Shown in pieces: positions 25,763 to 35,151 of a DNA stretch of 64,000 nt. The translations under genes were made by a program, and so were the position numbers. The number at the start of each line of letters is the position of its first letter. The first letter of the stretch is position 1. Source of the stretch: Chloroflexota bacterium (GTDB taxonomy: Bacteria > Chloroflexota > Anaerolineae > UBA4142); NCBI GenBank assembly GCA_023381515.1, contig JAMCQI010000079.1, positions 10,190 through 74,189 on the forward strand, given 5' to 3'. The notes beneath the pieces were generated by a model. The model was not told where the DNA came from. It ran no database searches and was given only the letters and a program-made list of their open reading frames with translations.

Positions 25763-26192
25763 GCGCAGGCGCGCGGCACGAATGGGCCCCCCCGAAGCAA
25801 TTGAATACTCCGGGGAAACCGAGTTCGTCGAGGTCGAGCCGCCAACCACGGTTGAACGGATCCTGCGCGATCGAACCTGGCAGATCTTGCTGGTTCTGGC
25901 CTTTGCTGCCAATATTGCATTGATCATCTTCATTCTAGTCCGTTTCGATGCGCTGCCGGATCCGCTCCCACTGCATTTTGATGCTTCTGGATTTCCGGAC
26001 CGAATTGACGCCAAGACAGGCATTATCGCGCTTCCTGCCATCGGCTTTGTCGTCCTGGTTTTGAACATGGTCCTCGGTGCCGCCAGTTACCGGCTCGAAC
26101 GGGCGGCCGCGATCCTGCTCGCGACCGGCGCGCTGGTCGTCCAAATCTTGATGTGGCTCGCGGCTATCAATATCGCGGGCGGAATCGTCTAG
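25755..26192 (+). CDS. DUF1648-like membrane protein
   Basis: A 145-residue protein with an N-terminal soluble stretch of about 35 residues and three hydrophobic segments (LLVLAFAANIALIIFILVRF, IIALPAIGFVVLVLNMVLG and ILLATGALVVQILMWLAA). The part PDPLPLHFDASGFPDRID matches the DUF1648 signature (proline-rich loop after the first helix). Its ATG lies inside the end of ilvE, so it is coupled to it. Function unknown; related proteins occur with SdpI-type immunity proteins, but no SdpI domain is present. Confidence 0.75.
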   Translation: MTRRRRAARMGPPEAIEYSGETEFVEVEPPTTVERILRDRTWQILLVLAFAANIALIIFILVRFDALPDPLPLHFDASGFPDRIDAKTGIIALPAIGFVVLVLNMVLGAASYRLERAAAILLATGALVVQILMWLAAINIAGGIV

Positions 26193-26206
26193 AGGCTGTA
26201 TCTTTC

Positions 26207-27061
26207 TTGTCCCTATTAAACGTGCTGGCGGGTCTAGTGCTGAGCGCCGTCGTTTCCTTGGCCGGCTATTGGCGTGGCTCGCTCAGCCCGAGCGGCCTGC
26301 TCGGGGCAATGGCTATCGGCACGCTGATTTTTTCTTTTGGCGGCTTGGCCTGGGCGCTCTTGCTTATCGCGTTCTTCGTCACATCTTCGGGGCTTTCGCA
26401 TTATCGAGCGCGCGCCAAAGAACCATTGGCAGAGAAATTCCAAAAGGGACATCGTCGCGACCTGGGCCAAGTCTTGGCCAATGGCGGGTGGGGTGCTCTT
26501 CTTGCACTTGCCTTCGGCTTCTGGCCGCAGACCACGTGGTTGGTTGCTTTTGTCGGCGCGATGTCGACGGTGAATGCGGATACTTGGGCAACCGAACTTG
26601 GTGTCCTGAGTTCGGCTCCGCCGCGACTCATCACTTCGGGTCATATTGTACCCGTCGGCACGAGCGGCGGCATAACCTTGCTCGGAATTCTGGTGTCATT
26701 GGCTGGAGCCTTAGTGATCGGGTGTTTGGCTCTAGTCTTTGTTCTCGTGAATCCTTGGTTTCCTTTCCCTTTACTGCCGGCTCTGAGCCTGCCTCCCCGT
26801 GGGCTTTGGTTCCTGCTAGTTCCCATTGCTGCCCTGTCCGGCCTGCTCGGCTCACTCTTTGACTCTCTCCTGGGTGCGACGGTGCAAGCCATTTATTATT
26901 GCGATTTCGACAAAAAGGAAACCGAATCGGCTGTACACCGCTGCGGGCGCAAGACCCGCCTGATCCGCGGCTGGCGTTGGCTCGACAATGATTGGGTCAA
27001 CCTGCTGGCGAGCGTTTTTGGAAGCGGGGTCGCGCTTGCGCTCTACTTTGCCACGGGTTAG
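26207..27061 (+). CDS. DUF92 family membrane protein
   Basis: About 284 residues with six or more hydrophobic segments. It matches the DUF92 group (which includes the plant phytyl-phosphate kinase VTE6): GYWRGSLSPSGLLGAMAIGT, then STVNADTWATELGVLS and PVGTSGGITLLGILVSLAG, and a C-terminal GSLFDSLLGATVQ. Some members are CTP-dependent prenyl-phosphate kinases; activity here is unproven. The start is uncertain: TTG at 26207 has AGAGG upstream and avoids overlap, whereas GTG at 26153 would overlap the previous gene by 40 bp. Confidence 0.82.
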   Translation: MSLLNVLAGLVLSAVVSLAGYWRGSLSPSGLLGAMAIGTLIFSFGGLAWALLLIAFFVTSSGLSHYRARAKEPLAEKFQKGHRRDLGQVLANGGWGALLALAFGFWPQTTWLVAFVGAMSTVNADTWATELGVLSSAPPRLITSGHIVPVGTSGGITLLGILVSLAGALVIGCLALVFVLVNPWFPFPLLPALSLPPRGLWFLLVPIAALSGLLGSLFDSLLGATVQAIYYCDFDKKETESAVHRCGRKTRLIRGWRWLDNDWVNLLASVFGSGVALALYFATG

Positions 27062-27074
27062 CGCCTGGTCACGG

Positions 27075-27103
27075 TTGACGGCCAGGTTAGGACCGTATAG
27101 AAT
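27075..27103 (+). promoter_or_regulatory. rsmI promoter, leaderless type
   Basis: TTGACG (27075-27080) and TAGAAT (27098-27103) with a 17-base spacer. Only 8 bases separate the -10 box from the rsmI ATG at 27112, so the transcript should begin at or next to the start codon and there is no room for a ribosome-binding site. Confidence 0.75.
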
Positions 27104-27111
27104 GTCTTTTA

Positions 27112-27825
27112 ATGCTCTACATCGTCTCGATGCCGATCGGCAACCCGGAAGACATCACTCTGCGAGCTCTGCACGTCCTGCAGCAGGTCGACGCCATCGT
27201 CTGTGAAGAGCGGCGTGAGGCCATGCGCCTTTTGCGTCATTACCAAATCGATCCAGTCCTGATTGATCTGAACGAGCATAATGAACAGGTTCGTATTCCA
27301 GAGTTGCTCGAGCGGTTGGAACACCAAGAGACGCTCGCCCTGATCTCCGACCACGGGACACCGCTTCTAGCCGACCCGGGCATACGCTGGCTTGCTCAGG
27401 TCATCCAGAGACGGCTGCCGGTCAGTCCTGTGCCCGGCACTTCAAGCCTGCTCGCCGCTCTCGTCGTCAGTGGGCTGCCCATGGACCGTTTCCGCTTCGT
27501 CGGTCTACTCCCTGCGAAAAAGCCGGAACGGCTCGCTGCTCTTGCTCGACTCAAGCGTGAGCCAGATACTTGTGTCGTTTTGGAGGTTCCCTATCGGCTT
27601 GCCCCGCTGCTCACCGATTTGAATGCAGTCCTTGGATCCGCTCGACGCATCGCCGTCGGCTGTGATTTGACTATGCCGACCGAACAAGTGATTCGGGGCA
27701 CGACGCAGAACGTTCTCGAATACTTTTTAAAGCACCCTTTCAAAGGCGAATTCGTTATTGTGATTGATGGAGCCCGGGCGGACTTGCGCAGAACAGAGTT
27801 CCGCTCTCGCCGTTTGAATGGATAA
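27112..27825 (+). CDS. rsmI: 16S rRNA (cytidine1402-2'-O)-methyltransferase RsmI
   Basis: A 237-residue tetrapyrrole-methylase-fold rRNA methyltransferase. The N-terminal LYIVSMPIGNPEDITLRAL with ICEERR-type region (IVCEERREAMRLLRHY), the SDHGTPLLADPG loop and PVPGTSSLLAALVVSGLP are diagnostic of RsmI. It lacks the roughly 40-residue C-terminal extension seen in many RsmI proteins. It methylates the 2'-OH of C1402. The mRNA is predicted to be leaderless. Confidence 0.92.
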   Translation: MLYIVSMPIGNPEDITLRALHVLQQVDAIVCEERREAMRLLRHYQIDPVLIDLNEHNEQVRIPELLERLEHQETLALISDHGTPLLADPGIRWLAQVIQRRLPVSPVPGTSSLLAALVVSGLPMDRFRFVGLLPAKKPERLAALARLKREPDTCVVLEVPYRLAPLLTDLNAVLGSARRIAVGCDLTMPTEQVIRGTTQNVLEYFLKHPFKGEFVIVIDGARADLRRTEFRSRRLNG

Positions 27826-27837
27826 ATTGGAGCGACC

Positions 27838-28830
27838 ATGAAAGCAGTTATTCTACTGGCAGGGCTGGGCACGCGCCTCCGCCCTCATACGTACAGCAAG
27901 CCCAAGCCGCTGGTCCAGGTTGCCGGCAAGCCTGTGCTTGCCCATATCCTCGACAGTGTTACGGATCTGGATTTGGACGAAATCGTTTTCATTGTTGGCT
28001 ACCTCGGCGATCAGATTCAGACCTATGTCACCGAGCACTATCCGCGCATGCGGGCCCGCTATGTCGAACAGAGCGAAATGAAAGGACAGGCGCATGCCAT
28101 TGCGCTTGCCAGAGAGTATATCGATCAGCCCGTCCTCATCATCTTTGGCGACACCATCTGGGAGACCGACTTTGGCAGGCTCAAGAAGGTCCAAGGGGAC
28201 GGCCTCATCTATGTCAAAGAGGTGTCTGACCCGCGCCGGTTCGGCGTAGCTATATTGGACAACGGTTACGTCGGAAAGTTTGTCGAAAAGCCTTCCAAAC
28301 CCATTTCGAACCTGGCCGTCGTCGGCGTCTATTACTTTCGCGCCTGGCAAAAGCTCATGCAGTCCATCGATACGCTGATAGAGCGAGACATCCAAACCAA
28401 AGGCGAGTATTTTTTGGCGGATGCCATGCAGCTAATGATCGACGGCGGCGCCCGACTCGAAGTCGAAACGATTCCCGTCTGGGAGGACTGCGGAACGCGT
28501 GAGGCCCTGCTCGAGACGAACCGCTATCTCTTGACCAAGCAAGGGAATCATCCTGACGAGAGCGAAGGCTCGGTCATTCTGCCGCCCGTCTACGTGAGCA
28601 AGGGAGCTTGCATCCGAAACTCGATCATCGGCCCCTACGTCTCGATTTCCGAGAACGCCAGCATAGAGGATGCCATCCTGCGTGACTGCATTATTAGCGA
28701 GGGCGCACACATCGAGAACGCGATGCTCGAGTGGTCTCTTGTCGGCAAAGACGCGCGGGTCCACGGAACCTTCGAGCGACTCAATGTGGGCGATTCCTCT
28801 GAGATTGATTCCGCGCCCAATGGTGACTGA
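27838..28830 (+). CDS. Sugar-1-phosphate nucleotidyltransferase with left-handed beta-helix
   Basis: A 330-residue two-domain protein. The N-terminal nucleotidyltransferase domain starts MKAVILLAGLGTRLRPHTYS (GxGTRL signature with SKPKPLVQVAGKP following); the C-terminal part (about 240-320) has hexapeptide-like repeats such as CIRNSIIGPYVSISENASIE. It activates a sugar 1-phosphate with an NTP; the pattern resembles the long glucose-1-phosphate thymidylyltransferase type, but the base and sugar are uncertain. It starts 12 bp after rsmI with TTGGAG ahead of the ATG. Confidence 0.88.
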   Translation: MKAVILLAGLGTRLRPHTYSKPKPLVQVAGKPVLAHILDSVTDLDLDEIVFIVGYLGDQIQTYVTEHYPRMRARYVEQSEMKGQAHAIALAREYIDQPVLIIFGDTIWETDFGRLKKVQGDGLIYVKEVSDPRRFGVAILDNGYVGKFVEKPSKPISNLAVVGVYYFRAWQKLMQSIDTLIERDIQTKGEYFLADAMQLMIDGGARLEVETIPVWEDCGTREALLETNRYLLTKQGNHPDESEGSVILPPVYVSKGACIRNSIIGPYVSISENASIEDAILRDCIISEGAHIENAMLEWSLVGKDARVHGTFERLNVGDSSEIDSAPNGD

Positions 28831-29053
28831 GCGCACGTGCGTAGAAGCCTACTCGAGCTATGCCTACGCGGTGGAACCGCGCGCCTATACGGTTCGCGGC
28901 GAGCGCCATCTAGTGCAGTCCGTTATCCGCAGTTGGCGTACGCCCGGGTGGATTCATTTCCACATTCAAGATGATCGTGAATACGTCTTGGAACTGCGCT
29001 ATGATGAGCGGCAAGATTCCTGGTGGCTGGAATCATTGACCATCAGCGATTGA
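28820..29053 (+). CDS. Small conserved hypothetical protein (DUF6504-like)
   Basis: A 77-residue protein, start ATG at 28820 overlapping the end of the nucleotidyltransferase gene by 11 bp. The sequence YTVRGERHLVQSVIRSWRTP followed by aromatic beta-strands (WIHFHIQ, YVLELRY, SWWLESLTI) resembles small DUF6504-type proteins that occur near DNA-polymerase or housekeeping genes in Gram-positives and Chloroflexota. No function is known. The good codon use and overlap support it as real. Confidence 0.7.
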   Translation: MVTERTCVEAYSSYAYAVEPRAYTVRGERHLVQSVIRSWRTPGWIHFHIQDDREYVLELRYDERQDSWWLESLTISD

Positions 29054-29077
29054 AACCTGTTCGGAAAAGAAAGGGAT

Positions 29078-30238
29078 ATGGCTCTGAACCCATCGCGACG
29101 AGTGCGATCCGTGCCTCCGTCCGGCATCCGGCGTTTTTTTGACATCGCGGCGAACATGCAAGACGTCATCTCACTGGGTATTGGCGAGCCCGATTTCGTC
29201 ACCCCTTCGAAGCTGTCTCAGGCGGGTATAGCCTCGATTGAACGCGGCGAAACCAGGTATACGTCGAACGCCGGTCTCCTCGAACTCCGCCAGGCGCTTG
29301 CCGAGCACCTCGAAACGCGCTACCACGTTCGCTATGATCCCCAGGAGGAGATGGCGATTACCGTTGGAGTGTCCGAAGGTCTCCACTGTGCCATCCTCGC
29401 AGTTGTCGATTCGGGCGATGAGGTTATCATCCCAGAGCCCTCCTTCGTGGCCTACAAGCCGAGTGTTCTATTCGCCGGCGGAGTACCTGTTGTCGTCGCC
29501 ACCCGAGTAGAAGACGGCTTCCAAGTCACCGGCCAAGAACTGGAGCGAGCGGTCACGCCCCGTACGCGCGCGATTCTCATCGGCTATCCGAATAACCCAA
29601 CCGGCGCCGTCATGAGTCGCGAGCGCCTCCTCGAGGTAGCTGAAGTTGCCGCAAGGCACGATTTGTTTGTCCTTTCGGACGAGATCTACGACCGGCTCGT
29701 CTACGGGGTCGAACACATTTGCTTTGCTTCGCTTCCCGGAATGCGCGAGCGCACTATTCTCCTCGGTGGGTTCTCCAAGGACTATGCCATGACAGGATGG
29801 CGCGTCGGCTATGTGGCCGGGGATCGCAGTCTCCTCTCGGCAATACTAAAGATTCACCAATACGTTGTCATGAGCGCACCGACCATGGGTCAAGTCGCCG
29901 CGCTCGAAGGCCTGCGCCATGGCGAGCAGGATGTGCGGGCCATGGTACGTGAGTACGATTATCGCCGGCAGGTCATCGTCGCCGGCCTTAATGCGATCGG
30001 TCTGCCGACCCTTGAACCACACGGCGCGTTTTACGCCTTTCCCGATATCCGCCCGACCGGCCTTTCGTCTGACGAGTTCTCTGAACGCCTGTTGCTCAAA
30101 GAGCGCGTGGCCGTCATTCCGGGCACCGCCTTTGGCGAATCCGGCGAAGGCTTTGTGCGTGCCGCGTACGCGGCCAGCATGGCGAATATCGAGGAAGCGC
30201 TCACCCGCATCGAACGATTTGTAAAGGACGGTCACTAG
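29078..30238 (+). CDS. Class I/II PLP-dependent aminotransferase
   Basis: A 386-residue fold-type I aminotransferase. The PLP lysine is in [20 protein letters not shown], the substrate-contact Arg in EGFVRAAYA, and [14 protein letters not shown] is the usual N-binding loop. The N terminus [13 protein letters not shown] is typical of the aspartate/aromatic group that includes PatA-type N-acetyl-diaminopimelate aminotransferases. The exact amino donor cannot be read from sequence. An AAAGGGAT box precedes the ATG. Confidence 0.9.
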   Translation: MALNPSRRVRSVPPSGIRRFFDIAANMQDVISLGIGEPDFVTPSKLSQAGIASIERGETRYTSNAGLLELRQALAEHLETRYHVRYDPQEEMAITVGVSEGLHCAILAVVDSGDEVIIPEPSFVAYKPSVLFAGGVPVVVATRVEDGFQVTGQELERAVTPRTRAILIGYPNNPTGAVMSRERLLEVAEVAARHDLFVLSDEIYDRLVYGVEHICFASLPGMRERTILLGGFSKDYAMTGWRVGYVAGDRSLLSAILKIHQYVVMSAPTMGQVAALEGLRHGEQDVRAMVREYDYRRQVIVAGLNAIGLPTLEPHGAFYAFPDIRPTGLSSDEFSERLLLKERVAVIPGTAFGESGEGFVRAAYAASMANIEEALTRIERFVKDGH

Positions 30239-30266
30239 GCTCTTCGCTTTTCGCTCCGACCTGTGG

Positions 30267-30272
30267 TATAAT
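30267..30272 (+). promoter_or_regulatory. gatB -10 box, leaderless type
   Basis: A perfect TATAAT, 7 bases before the gatB ATG at 30280; a weak -35 candidate TTCGCT is at 30243-30248. Transcription would start on or just before the start codon. The ribosome-binding-like AAGGA at 30276-30280 overlaps the start codon and cannot serve it. Confidence 0.65.
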
Positions 30273-30279
30273 TTCAAGG

Positions 30280-31728
30280 ATGGAATATGAGCCCGTAATC
30301 GGGTTAGAGGTCCACGCCCAGCTCCTGACCTGCAGCAAAATGTTCTGCGGATGCTCCGCCGATTACGCAGGGGCGCCTCCGAACACCCATGTCTGTCCCA
30401 TCTGCCTCGGAATGCCGGGTAGTCTCCCCATCATCAACCAGACGGCCGTGGAATACACCATACGGACCGCCCTCGCCTTCCACTGCGAAATCCCCCCATA
30501 CGCCAAGTTCGACCGGAAGAATTATCATTACCCGGACCTGATGAAGGGCTACCAAATCTCCCAATACGATCTTCCCCTCTCGCGCAATGGCCAGGTCCTT
30601 ATCGACGATGCGGGGGCAACCAAGCGCATCGGGATTCGGCGCGTGCATCTCGAAGAGGATACCGCGAAGCTGGCTCACATAGACGGCGCCAGTCTGATCG
30701 ACGTGAATCGAGCGGGGGTTCCGCTCATGGAAATCGTGAGCGAACCGGACATGCACTCTGTCGAGGAGGCACGCCTCTACTCGCTCAAGCTGCGCCAGGT
30801 CCTTCGCTACCTGGGCGTCAGCTCAGGGGACATGGAAAAAGGCGCCATGCGCTTCGAGGCGAACATCTCTCTACGGCCCGCCGGTTCCCAAGCGCTTTCA
30901 ACCACTCGAGTCGAAATCAAGAACTTGAACTCGTTGCGGGCTATGGTTCATGCCACCGCTTTCGAAATCGACCGACAGAGCAAGCTGCTTCGAGCCGGCC
31001 AGCCCGTCGAGCAGCAGACGATGGGATGGGACGAGGTGCGCGGAGTGACCTATACCCAGCGCACCAAGGAAGAGGCGGAAGACTATCGCTACTTTCCAGA
31101 GCCCGATCTTCCCCACCTCGAGGTCTCTCGCGCGTGGGTGGAAAACATGCGCTCCCGCCTCCCCCCACTGCCAGACGAAAAACGCGACCACCTGGTACGC
31201 GATTATGGCATGAGCCTGTATGATGCCAATGTGATCACGGCGGAAAAAGAGATCGCCGATTATTTTGATCGAGCCGCCGAGGCCGCGCACGCGCGGCAGG
31301 TTGAGGCCAAAGCGGTCGCAAATTGGATTACGGGTGAGTTATTCCGCTTGATGAAAGACTCGGCGACCGAGATCGAGGCCGTCAAGATTCCCCCCGTTCA
31401 AATCTCCGAACTGATCGCCCTGGTCAACTCCGGTATGTTGAGTACCACGATCGCAAAGCAAGTCTTTGAAGAGATGTTTGTTTCCGGCGGCACTCCGGCC
31501 GAAATTGTTCGGAAACGGGGCCTGGCGCAGATCAGCGACGCTGGGGCGCTCGTACCGGTGGTTGAACACGTGATCGCGGAGAATCCTCAACCCGTCCAGG
31601 ATTACCGGGCCGGAAAAGAAGCCGTGCTCAAGTTTCTGGTGGGACAAGTAATGCGGGCGACCCGCGGCCAGGCCAATCCTACCCTGGCTGCGGATCTGAT
31701 CAAGCAAAAAATCGAATCGACGAGGTAA
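30280..31728 (+). CDS. gatB: Asp/Glu-tRNA amidotransferase subunit B
   Basis: A 482-residue GatB. It opens [21 protein letters not shown] and carries the zinc cysteines CGC and CPICLG, the signature [20 protein letters not shown], and the C-terminal YqeY-like helical domain ([15 protein letters not shown]). With GatA and GatC it converts Glu-tRNA-Gln or Asp-tRNA-Asn to the amidated form. Neither gatA nor gatC is adjacent, so the complex is encoded at separate loci. Followed after 5 bp by the first glutamate dehydrogenase, so glutamate metabolism and transamidation may share a transcript. Confidence 0.96.
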   Translation: MEYEPVIGLEVHAQLLTCSKMFCGCSADYAGAPPNTHVCPICLGMPGSLPIINQTAVEYTIRTALAFHCEIPPYAKFDRKNYHYPDLMKGYQISQYDLPLSRNGQVLIDDAGATKRIGIRRVHLEEDTAKLAHIDGASLIDVNRAGVPLMEIVSEPDMHSVEEARLYSLKLRQVLRYLGVSSGDMEKGAMRFEANISLRPAGSQALSTTRVEIKNLNSLRAMVHATAFEIDRQSKLLRAGQPVEQQTMGWDEVRGVTYTQRTKEEAEDYRYFPEPDLPHLEVSRAWVENMRSRLPPLPDEKRDHLVRDYGMSLYDANVITAEKEIADYFDRAAEAAHARQVEAKAVANWITGELFRLMKDSATEIEAVKIPPVQISELIALVNSGMLSTTIAKQVFEEMFVSGGTPAEIVRKRGLAQISDAGALVPVVEHVIAENPQPVQDYRAGKEAVLKFLVGQVMRATRGQANPTLAADLIKQKIESTR

Positions 31729-31733
31729 CGACC

Positions 31734-32984
31734 ATGGAGACAACGCCGTCCCCTTGGCAAGTGGCCGTTGAACAGTTCAACACGGCAGCTAGCCAACTCG
31801 GGATTGAGGACTATATCCAGCACCGGCTGGCCGAATGTGAACGTATCCTGATTGTCACTTTCCCCGTACGCATGGCCGATGACAAGGTCTGTATCTTTAC
31901 CGGTTTTCGCTCCCAGCACAACACTGCACGCGGTCCTGCCAAAGGCGGCATCCGCTATCATCCCAACGTCTCCCTCGACGAGGTCAAAGCGCTCTCCATG
32001 TGGATGACCTGGAAGTGCGCGGTCGTCGGCATTCCTTTTGGCGGCGGGAAAGGGGGCGTCATCTGCGATCCCACAGAGATGACCCCAGTAGAAGTCGAGC
32101 GCATGACTCGGCGCTTTGCCACTTCGCTCCAAGGATTCATCGGCCCCGAAAGCGATATTCCCGCCCCCGATGTCAACACCAACGCTCAGACGATGGCCTG
32201 GATCATGGATACCCTCTCCATGCACGAAGGCCATACGCTTTTGCCCCTCGTCACCGGCAAGCCTGTTGCCCTGGGCGGCTCGCTCGGACGCGCCGACGCC
32301 ACAGGCCGCGGCGTGAGCTTTGTGACCGCCCAAGCCGCCAAGCATCTTGGTATTCCGCTCGCCGGGATCCCTACCATCGTCCAGGGGTTTGGGAACGTCG
32401 GGTCCACGAGTGCTTTCTTGCTGCACGACCTGGGCTGCAAAATTGTCGCGGTCAGCGACGTCTACGGAGGGATCTACAACTCCGCCGGCTTTGATCCCCG
32501 CCAAGTGATGGAGCATGTCAGGAAGACCAAGTCGGTTGTGAATTTCCCCAATACCCAGCCGGTGACCAACGCCGAATTGCTCGAGTTACCCTGCGACCTC
32601 CTCGTGCCGGCGGCCCTCGAAAGCCAGTTGACAGGACAGAATGCGCCGCGCGTCAAGGCCAAGATGATTGTGGAAGGCGCGAACGGCCCGACCACTCCTG
32701 AGGCAGACCGCATCCTAAACGATAAAGGCGTTTTTCTCGTTCCCGACATCCTCGCCAACGCAGGCGGCGTGACCGTTTCGTACTTTGAGTGGGTCCAGGA
32801 CCTCCAGTCGTTCTTTTGGACCGAGGAAGAAATCAACGCTCGCTTGAAGCGCATCATGGACGAAAGCTTTGAGGCGGTTTGGGGTATCGCTCAAGAACAG
32901 CACGTCGACATGCGCACCGCCGCGTACTTGCTGGCGATCGGCCGTGTTGCCGAGGCAGAGCGAGTCCGCGGGATCTATCCTTGA
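31734..32984 (+). CDS. Glutamate dehydrogenase, first tandem copy (likely catalytic)
   Basis: A 416-residue hexameric-type NAD(P) glutamate dehydrogenase. All family marks are intact: glutamate-binding and catalytic lysines in GPAKGGIRYHP, MTWKCAVVGIPFGGGKGG; catalytic Asp in DIPAPDVNTNAQTMAW; the loop GGSLGRADATGRGVSF; and the nucleotide site VQGFGNVGSTSA. It interconverts glutamate and 2-oxoglutarate plus ammonia. A GAGG lies just before the ATG. The next gene is a diverged paralogue starting 43 bp downstream. Confidence 0.94.
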   Translation: METTPSPWQVAVEQFNTAASQLGIEDYIQHRLAECERILIVTFPVRMADDKVCIFTGFRSQHNTARGPAKGGIRYHPNVSLDEVKALSMWMTWKCAVVGIPFGGGKGGVICDPTEMTPVEVERMTRRFATSLQGFIGPESDIPAPDVNTNAQTMAWIMDTLSMHEGHTLLPLVTGKPVALGGSLGRADATGRGVSFVTAQAAKHLGIPLAGIPTIVQGFGNVGSTSAFLLHDLGCKIVAVSDVYGGIYNSAGFDPRQVMEHVRKTKSVVNFPNTQPVTNAELLELPCDLLVPAALESQLTGQNAPRVKAKMIVEGANGPTTPEADRILNDKGVFLVPDILANAGGVTVSYFEWVQDLQSFFWTEEEINARLKRIMDESFEAVWGIAQEQHVDMRTAAYLLAIGRVAEAERVRGIYP

Positions 32985-33027
32985 TGAAAAATCTGAGGCA
33001 GAAAATCTCAATGGGGAGGTTGCTTCG

Positions 33028-34293
33028 ATGGTAACACCCGCCAGTAATGAAAGCTTGGATCTTTGGCAGATGGCGGTTGCCCGTCTTGATCGAGTGGCTC
33101 AACTGCTTCACCTGAATGATGGAGAGCTCGAGGTTCTCAGTCACTGTAAACGCGAACTGACCGTCCACTTTCCCGTCAAACGGGCCGATGGGGAGGTCCA
33201 CGTCTTTACCGGATACCGGGTTCACCACAATGTCGCGCGCGGCCCCGCCAAAGGAGGCATCCGGTATCACCCGGGCATCACTTTGAGTCAGATCAAGGCT
33301 TTGGGCATGGCCATGACGTGGAAGTGCGCCGTCGTCGGTATCCCTTTTGGAGGGGCCAAAGGGGGCGTCGTCTGCGACCCCAAACAAATGACACAGCGCG
33401 AATTGGAAAGCATGACTCGCCGTTATGCGACAGAGATCGAGATCATGATCGGGCCCGACCGGGACATTCCTGCTCCGGACCTTGCGACTACCGAGCAAGA
33501 AATGGCCTGGATCATGGACACCTACTCGATGCACCACGGGCGCGCCATCCCCGGGGTCGTTACCGGCAAGCCGATCTCGATTGGCGGCTCACGCCTCCGC
33601 CGGGAAGCCGCTGCTCTGGGCTCGCGAATGGTGATGGAAGAGGCCGCGCAGCATCTTGGCATCAATTTGCAGAATGCGAGCGTGGTCATTCAGGGCTATG
33701 GCAAGGTCGGGGTGCAGTCCGCGGTCGGGCTCCAGGCGGTCGGATGCAAAATTGTCGGAGTGGGTGACTCGAAGGGGGGTGTCTATAATCCCAAGGGACT
33801 CGACCCCCGCCAGCTCGCTTCCTTCAAACAAGAGACCGGAAGCGTTCAGGGCTTTCCGGGCGGCGAGAAGGTCTCCTCCACCGCGCTGCTCGAGCTCCCC
33901 TGCGACATACTCATCCCCGCCGCCATCGAGAACCAGATAACCGCCGGGAACGCCGCGGCGATTCAAGCCCGTTTGATTGTCGAGGCGGCTAATGCCCCGA
34001 CGACTATGGAGGCCGATCGCATCCTGCACGAGCGCGGTATTCTTGTGGTCCCCGATATCCTCGCCAACGCGGCCGGCGTCATCATCTCCTACTTTGAGTG
34101 GGTCCAGGATCTGCAGTCTTTCTTCTGGAGTGAAGAAGAAGTATTAAATAATCTACGCATGATTCTCACGCGCGCCTTTGATGAAGTGTTGGCGCTCTCG
34201 CAGAAAAATCAAGTGGACCTGCGCATGGGTGCGATGATGATCGCAGTCGACCGGGTCGCGCAAGCCACGAAACTGCGCGGGATTTACCCGTAA
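33028..34293 (+). CDS. Glutamate dehydrogenase, second tandem copy (diverged, possibly regulatory)
   Basis: A 421-residue paralogue of the upstream enzyme. The ATG at 33028 follows GGGGAGG; the frame is open further upstream inside the first gene but not used. Lysine sites are kept (GPAKGGIRYHP, MTWKCAVVGIPFGGAKGG) and so is the nucleotide site IQGYGKVGVQSA. Two conserved stretches are altered: DVNTNAQT becomes DLATTEQE after the catalytic Asp, and SLGRADATGRG becomes SRLRREAAALG. In Thermus thermophilus adjacent gdhA and gdhB encode regulatory and catalytic subunits of one complex; the same division of labour is plausible here. Confidence 0.9.
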   Translation: MVTPASNESLDLWQMAVARLDRVAQLLHLNDGELEVLSHCKRELTVHFPVKRADGEVHVFTGYRVHHNVARGPAKGGIRYHPGITLSQIKALGMAMTWKCAVVGIPFGGAKGGVVCDPKQMTQRELESMTRRYATEIEIMIGPDRDIPAPDLATTEQEMAWIMDTYSMHHGRAIPGVVTGKPISIGGSRLRREAAALGSRMVMEEAAQHLGINLQNASVVIQGYGKVGVQSAVGLQAVGCKIVGVGDSKGGVYNPKGLDPRQLASFKQETGSVQGFPGGEKVSSTALLELPCDILIPAAIENQITAGNAAAIQARLIVEAANAPTTMEADRILHERGILVVPDILANAAGVIISYFEWVQDLQSFFWSEEEVLNNLRMILTRAFDEVLALSQKNQVDLRMGAMMIAVDRVAQATKLRGIYP

Positions 34294-34403
34294 GGCGAGC
34301 GCGGAATTGACACCGCGGCCAGGGCGGGCTATAATCCATAACCATCCTGCTCGTGCTGATCTCTGTTTCTGACCCATCCTTCACGTCAGACAGGAGATGC
34401 CCG

Positions 34404-35066
34404 ATGCCTCTTCAAGGCCGCTTGAAAGAGATGAGCCTCGCCAATCTGGTCCAAGTCAACTGCGAGGAGATGCGCGCGGCGCGCATCTCTCTAGCTTTCA
34501 AGGGACAGAAAGGCGAGGTTTACTTTTCTGACGGACAGGTCGTCCATGCCGTCGCCGGCTCGCAGACAGGTGAAGAGGCGCTTTATACCCTTTTGATGTG
34601 GGAGGACGGGGCCTTTACGTTGGAAACCGACGTCCATGCTCCCGACCGAACCATCCGGACGCCATGGTCGGAGCTCTTGCTCGAAGGTATGAAGCGAGCC
34701 GCCGAATGGCAGGCGACCGAGCGCAAGCCAGACCCTTCTTCCGCTTCTGACCTTCTCAGACGCCTCAGAGCCATTGACGGCGTGACCGGCGCGGTGATCG
34801 CCGCCTGTGACGGTGTCGTGCTCGACGCTGACATGCCGGAAGGTAACGCCGAACGTGAGGCTGCTGTGGCGGTCTTTGTCGGTTCGGCCGCTGGCCAGAT
34901 CCAAAAGAATCTCAAGTTGGACCCTTTTACCCAAGGTATCGTGACGATGAAGAACAAACGGATGCTTGTCTTGGGACAGCCCGATCGCTTCATCGGCCTT
35001 TTGCTCGCGGACAATACATCCCCTGCCATCGTCAGCAACAAAGCGGCAGATATCCTGGGGAAATAA
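34404..35066 (+). CDS. PATAN (DUF4388) and Roadblock/LC7 domain protein
   Basis: A 220-residue two-domain protein. The ATG at 34404 follows AGGAG with 7-base spacing. Residues 1-100 form a PATAN/DUF4388 domain: LQGRLKEMSLANLVQVNCEE, GEVYFSDGQVVHAVAG and GEEALYTLLMWEDGAFTLE. Residues about 118-215 form a Roadblock/LC7 domain: LRAIDGVTGAVIAACDGVVL and KRMLVLGQPDRFIGLLL. Roadblock proteins such as MglB bind small GTPases as GAPs or platforms; PATAN domains interact with response regulators. Both partner types are fused in the last gene of this operon. Confidence 0.85.
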   Translation: MPLQGRLKEMSLANLVQVNCEEMRAARISLAFKGQKGEVYFSDGQVVHAVAGSQTGEEALYTLLMWEDGAFTLETDVHAPDRTIRTPWSELLLEGMKRAAEWQATERKPDPSSASDLLRRLRAIDGVTGAVIAACDGVVLDADMPEGNAEREAAVAVFVGSAAGQIQKNLKLDPFTQGIVTMKNKRMLVLGQPDRFIGLLLADNTSPAIVSNKAADILGK

Positions 35067-35151
35067 AGTGACCAGCGTCTTGTGCTCGAGGGTGCTCCCC
35101 GGAAAAGCGCATCCGACGAACCCGAGCCAGAAAAGGGATGGAGGTTAGCGA

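Noticed and set aside
32869..33027. Upstream extension of the second glutamate dehydrogenase
   Set aside because: It lies inside the first dehydrogenase gene in another frame; ATG 33028 has a strong ribosome-binding site and matches the family start.
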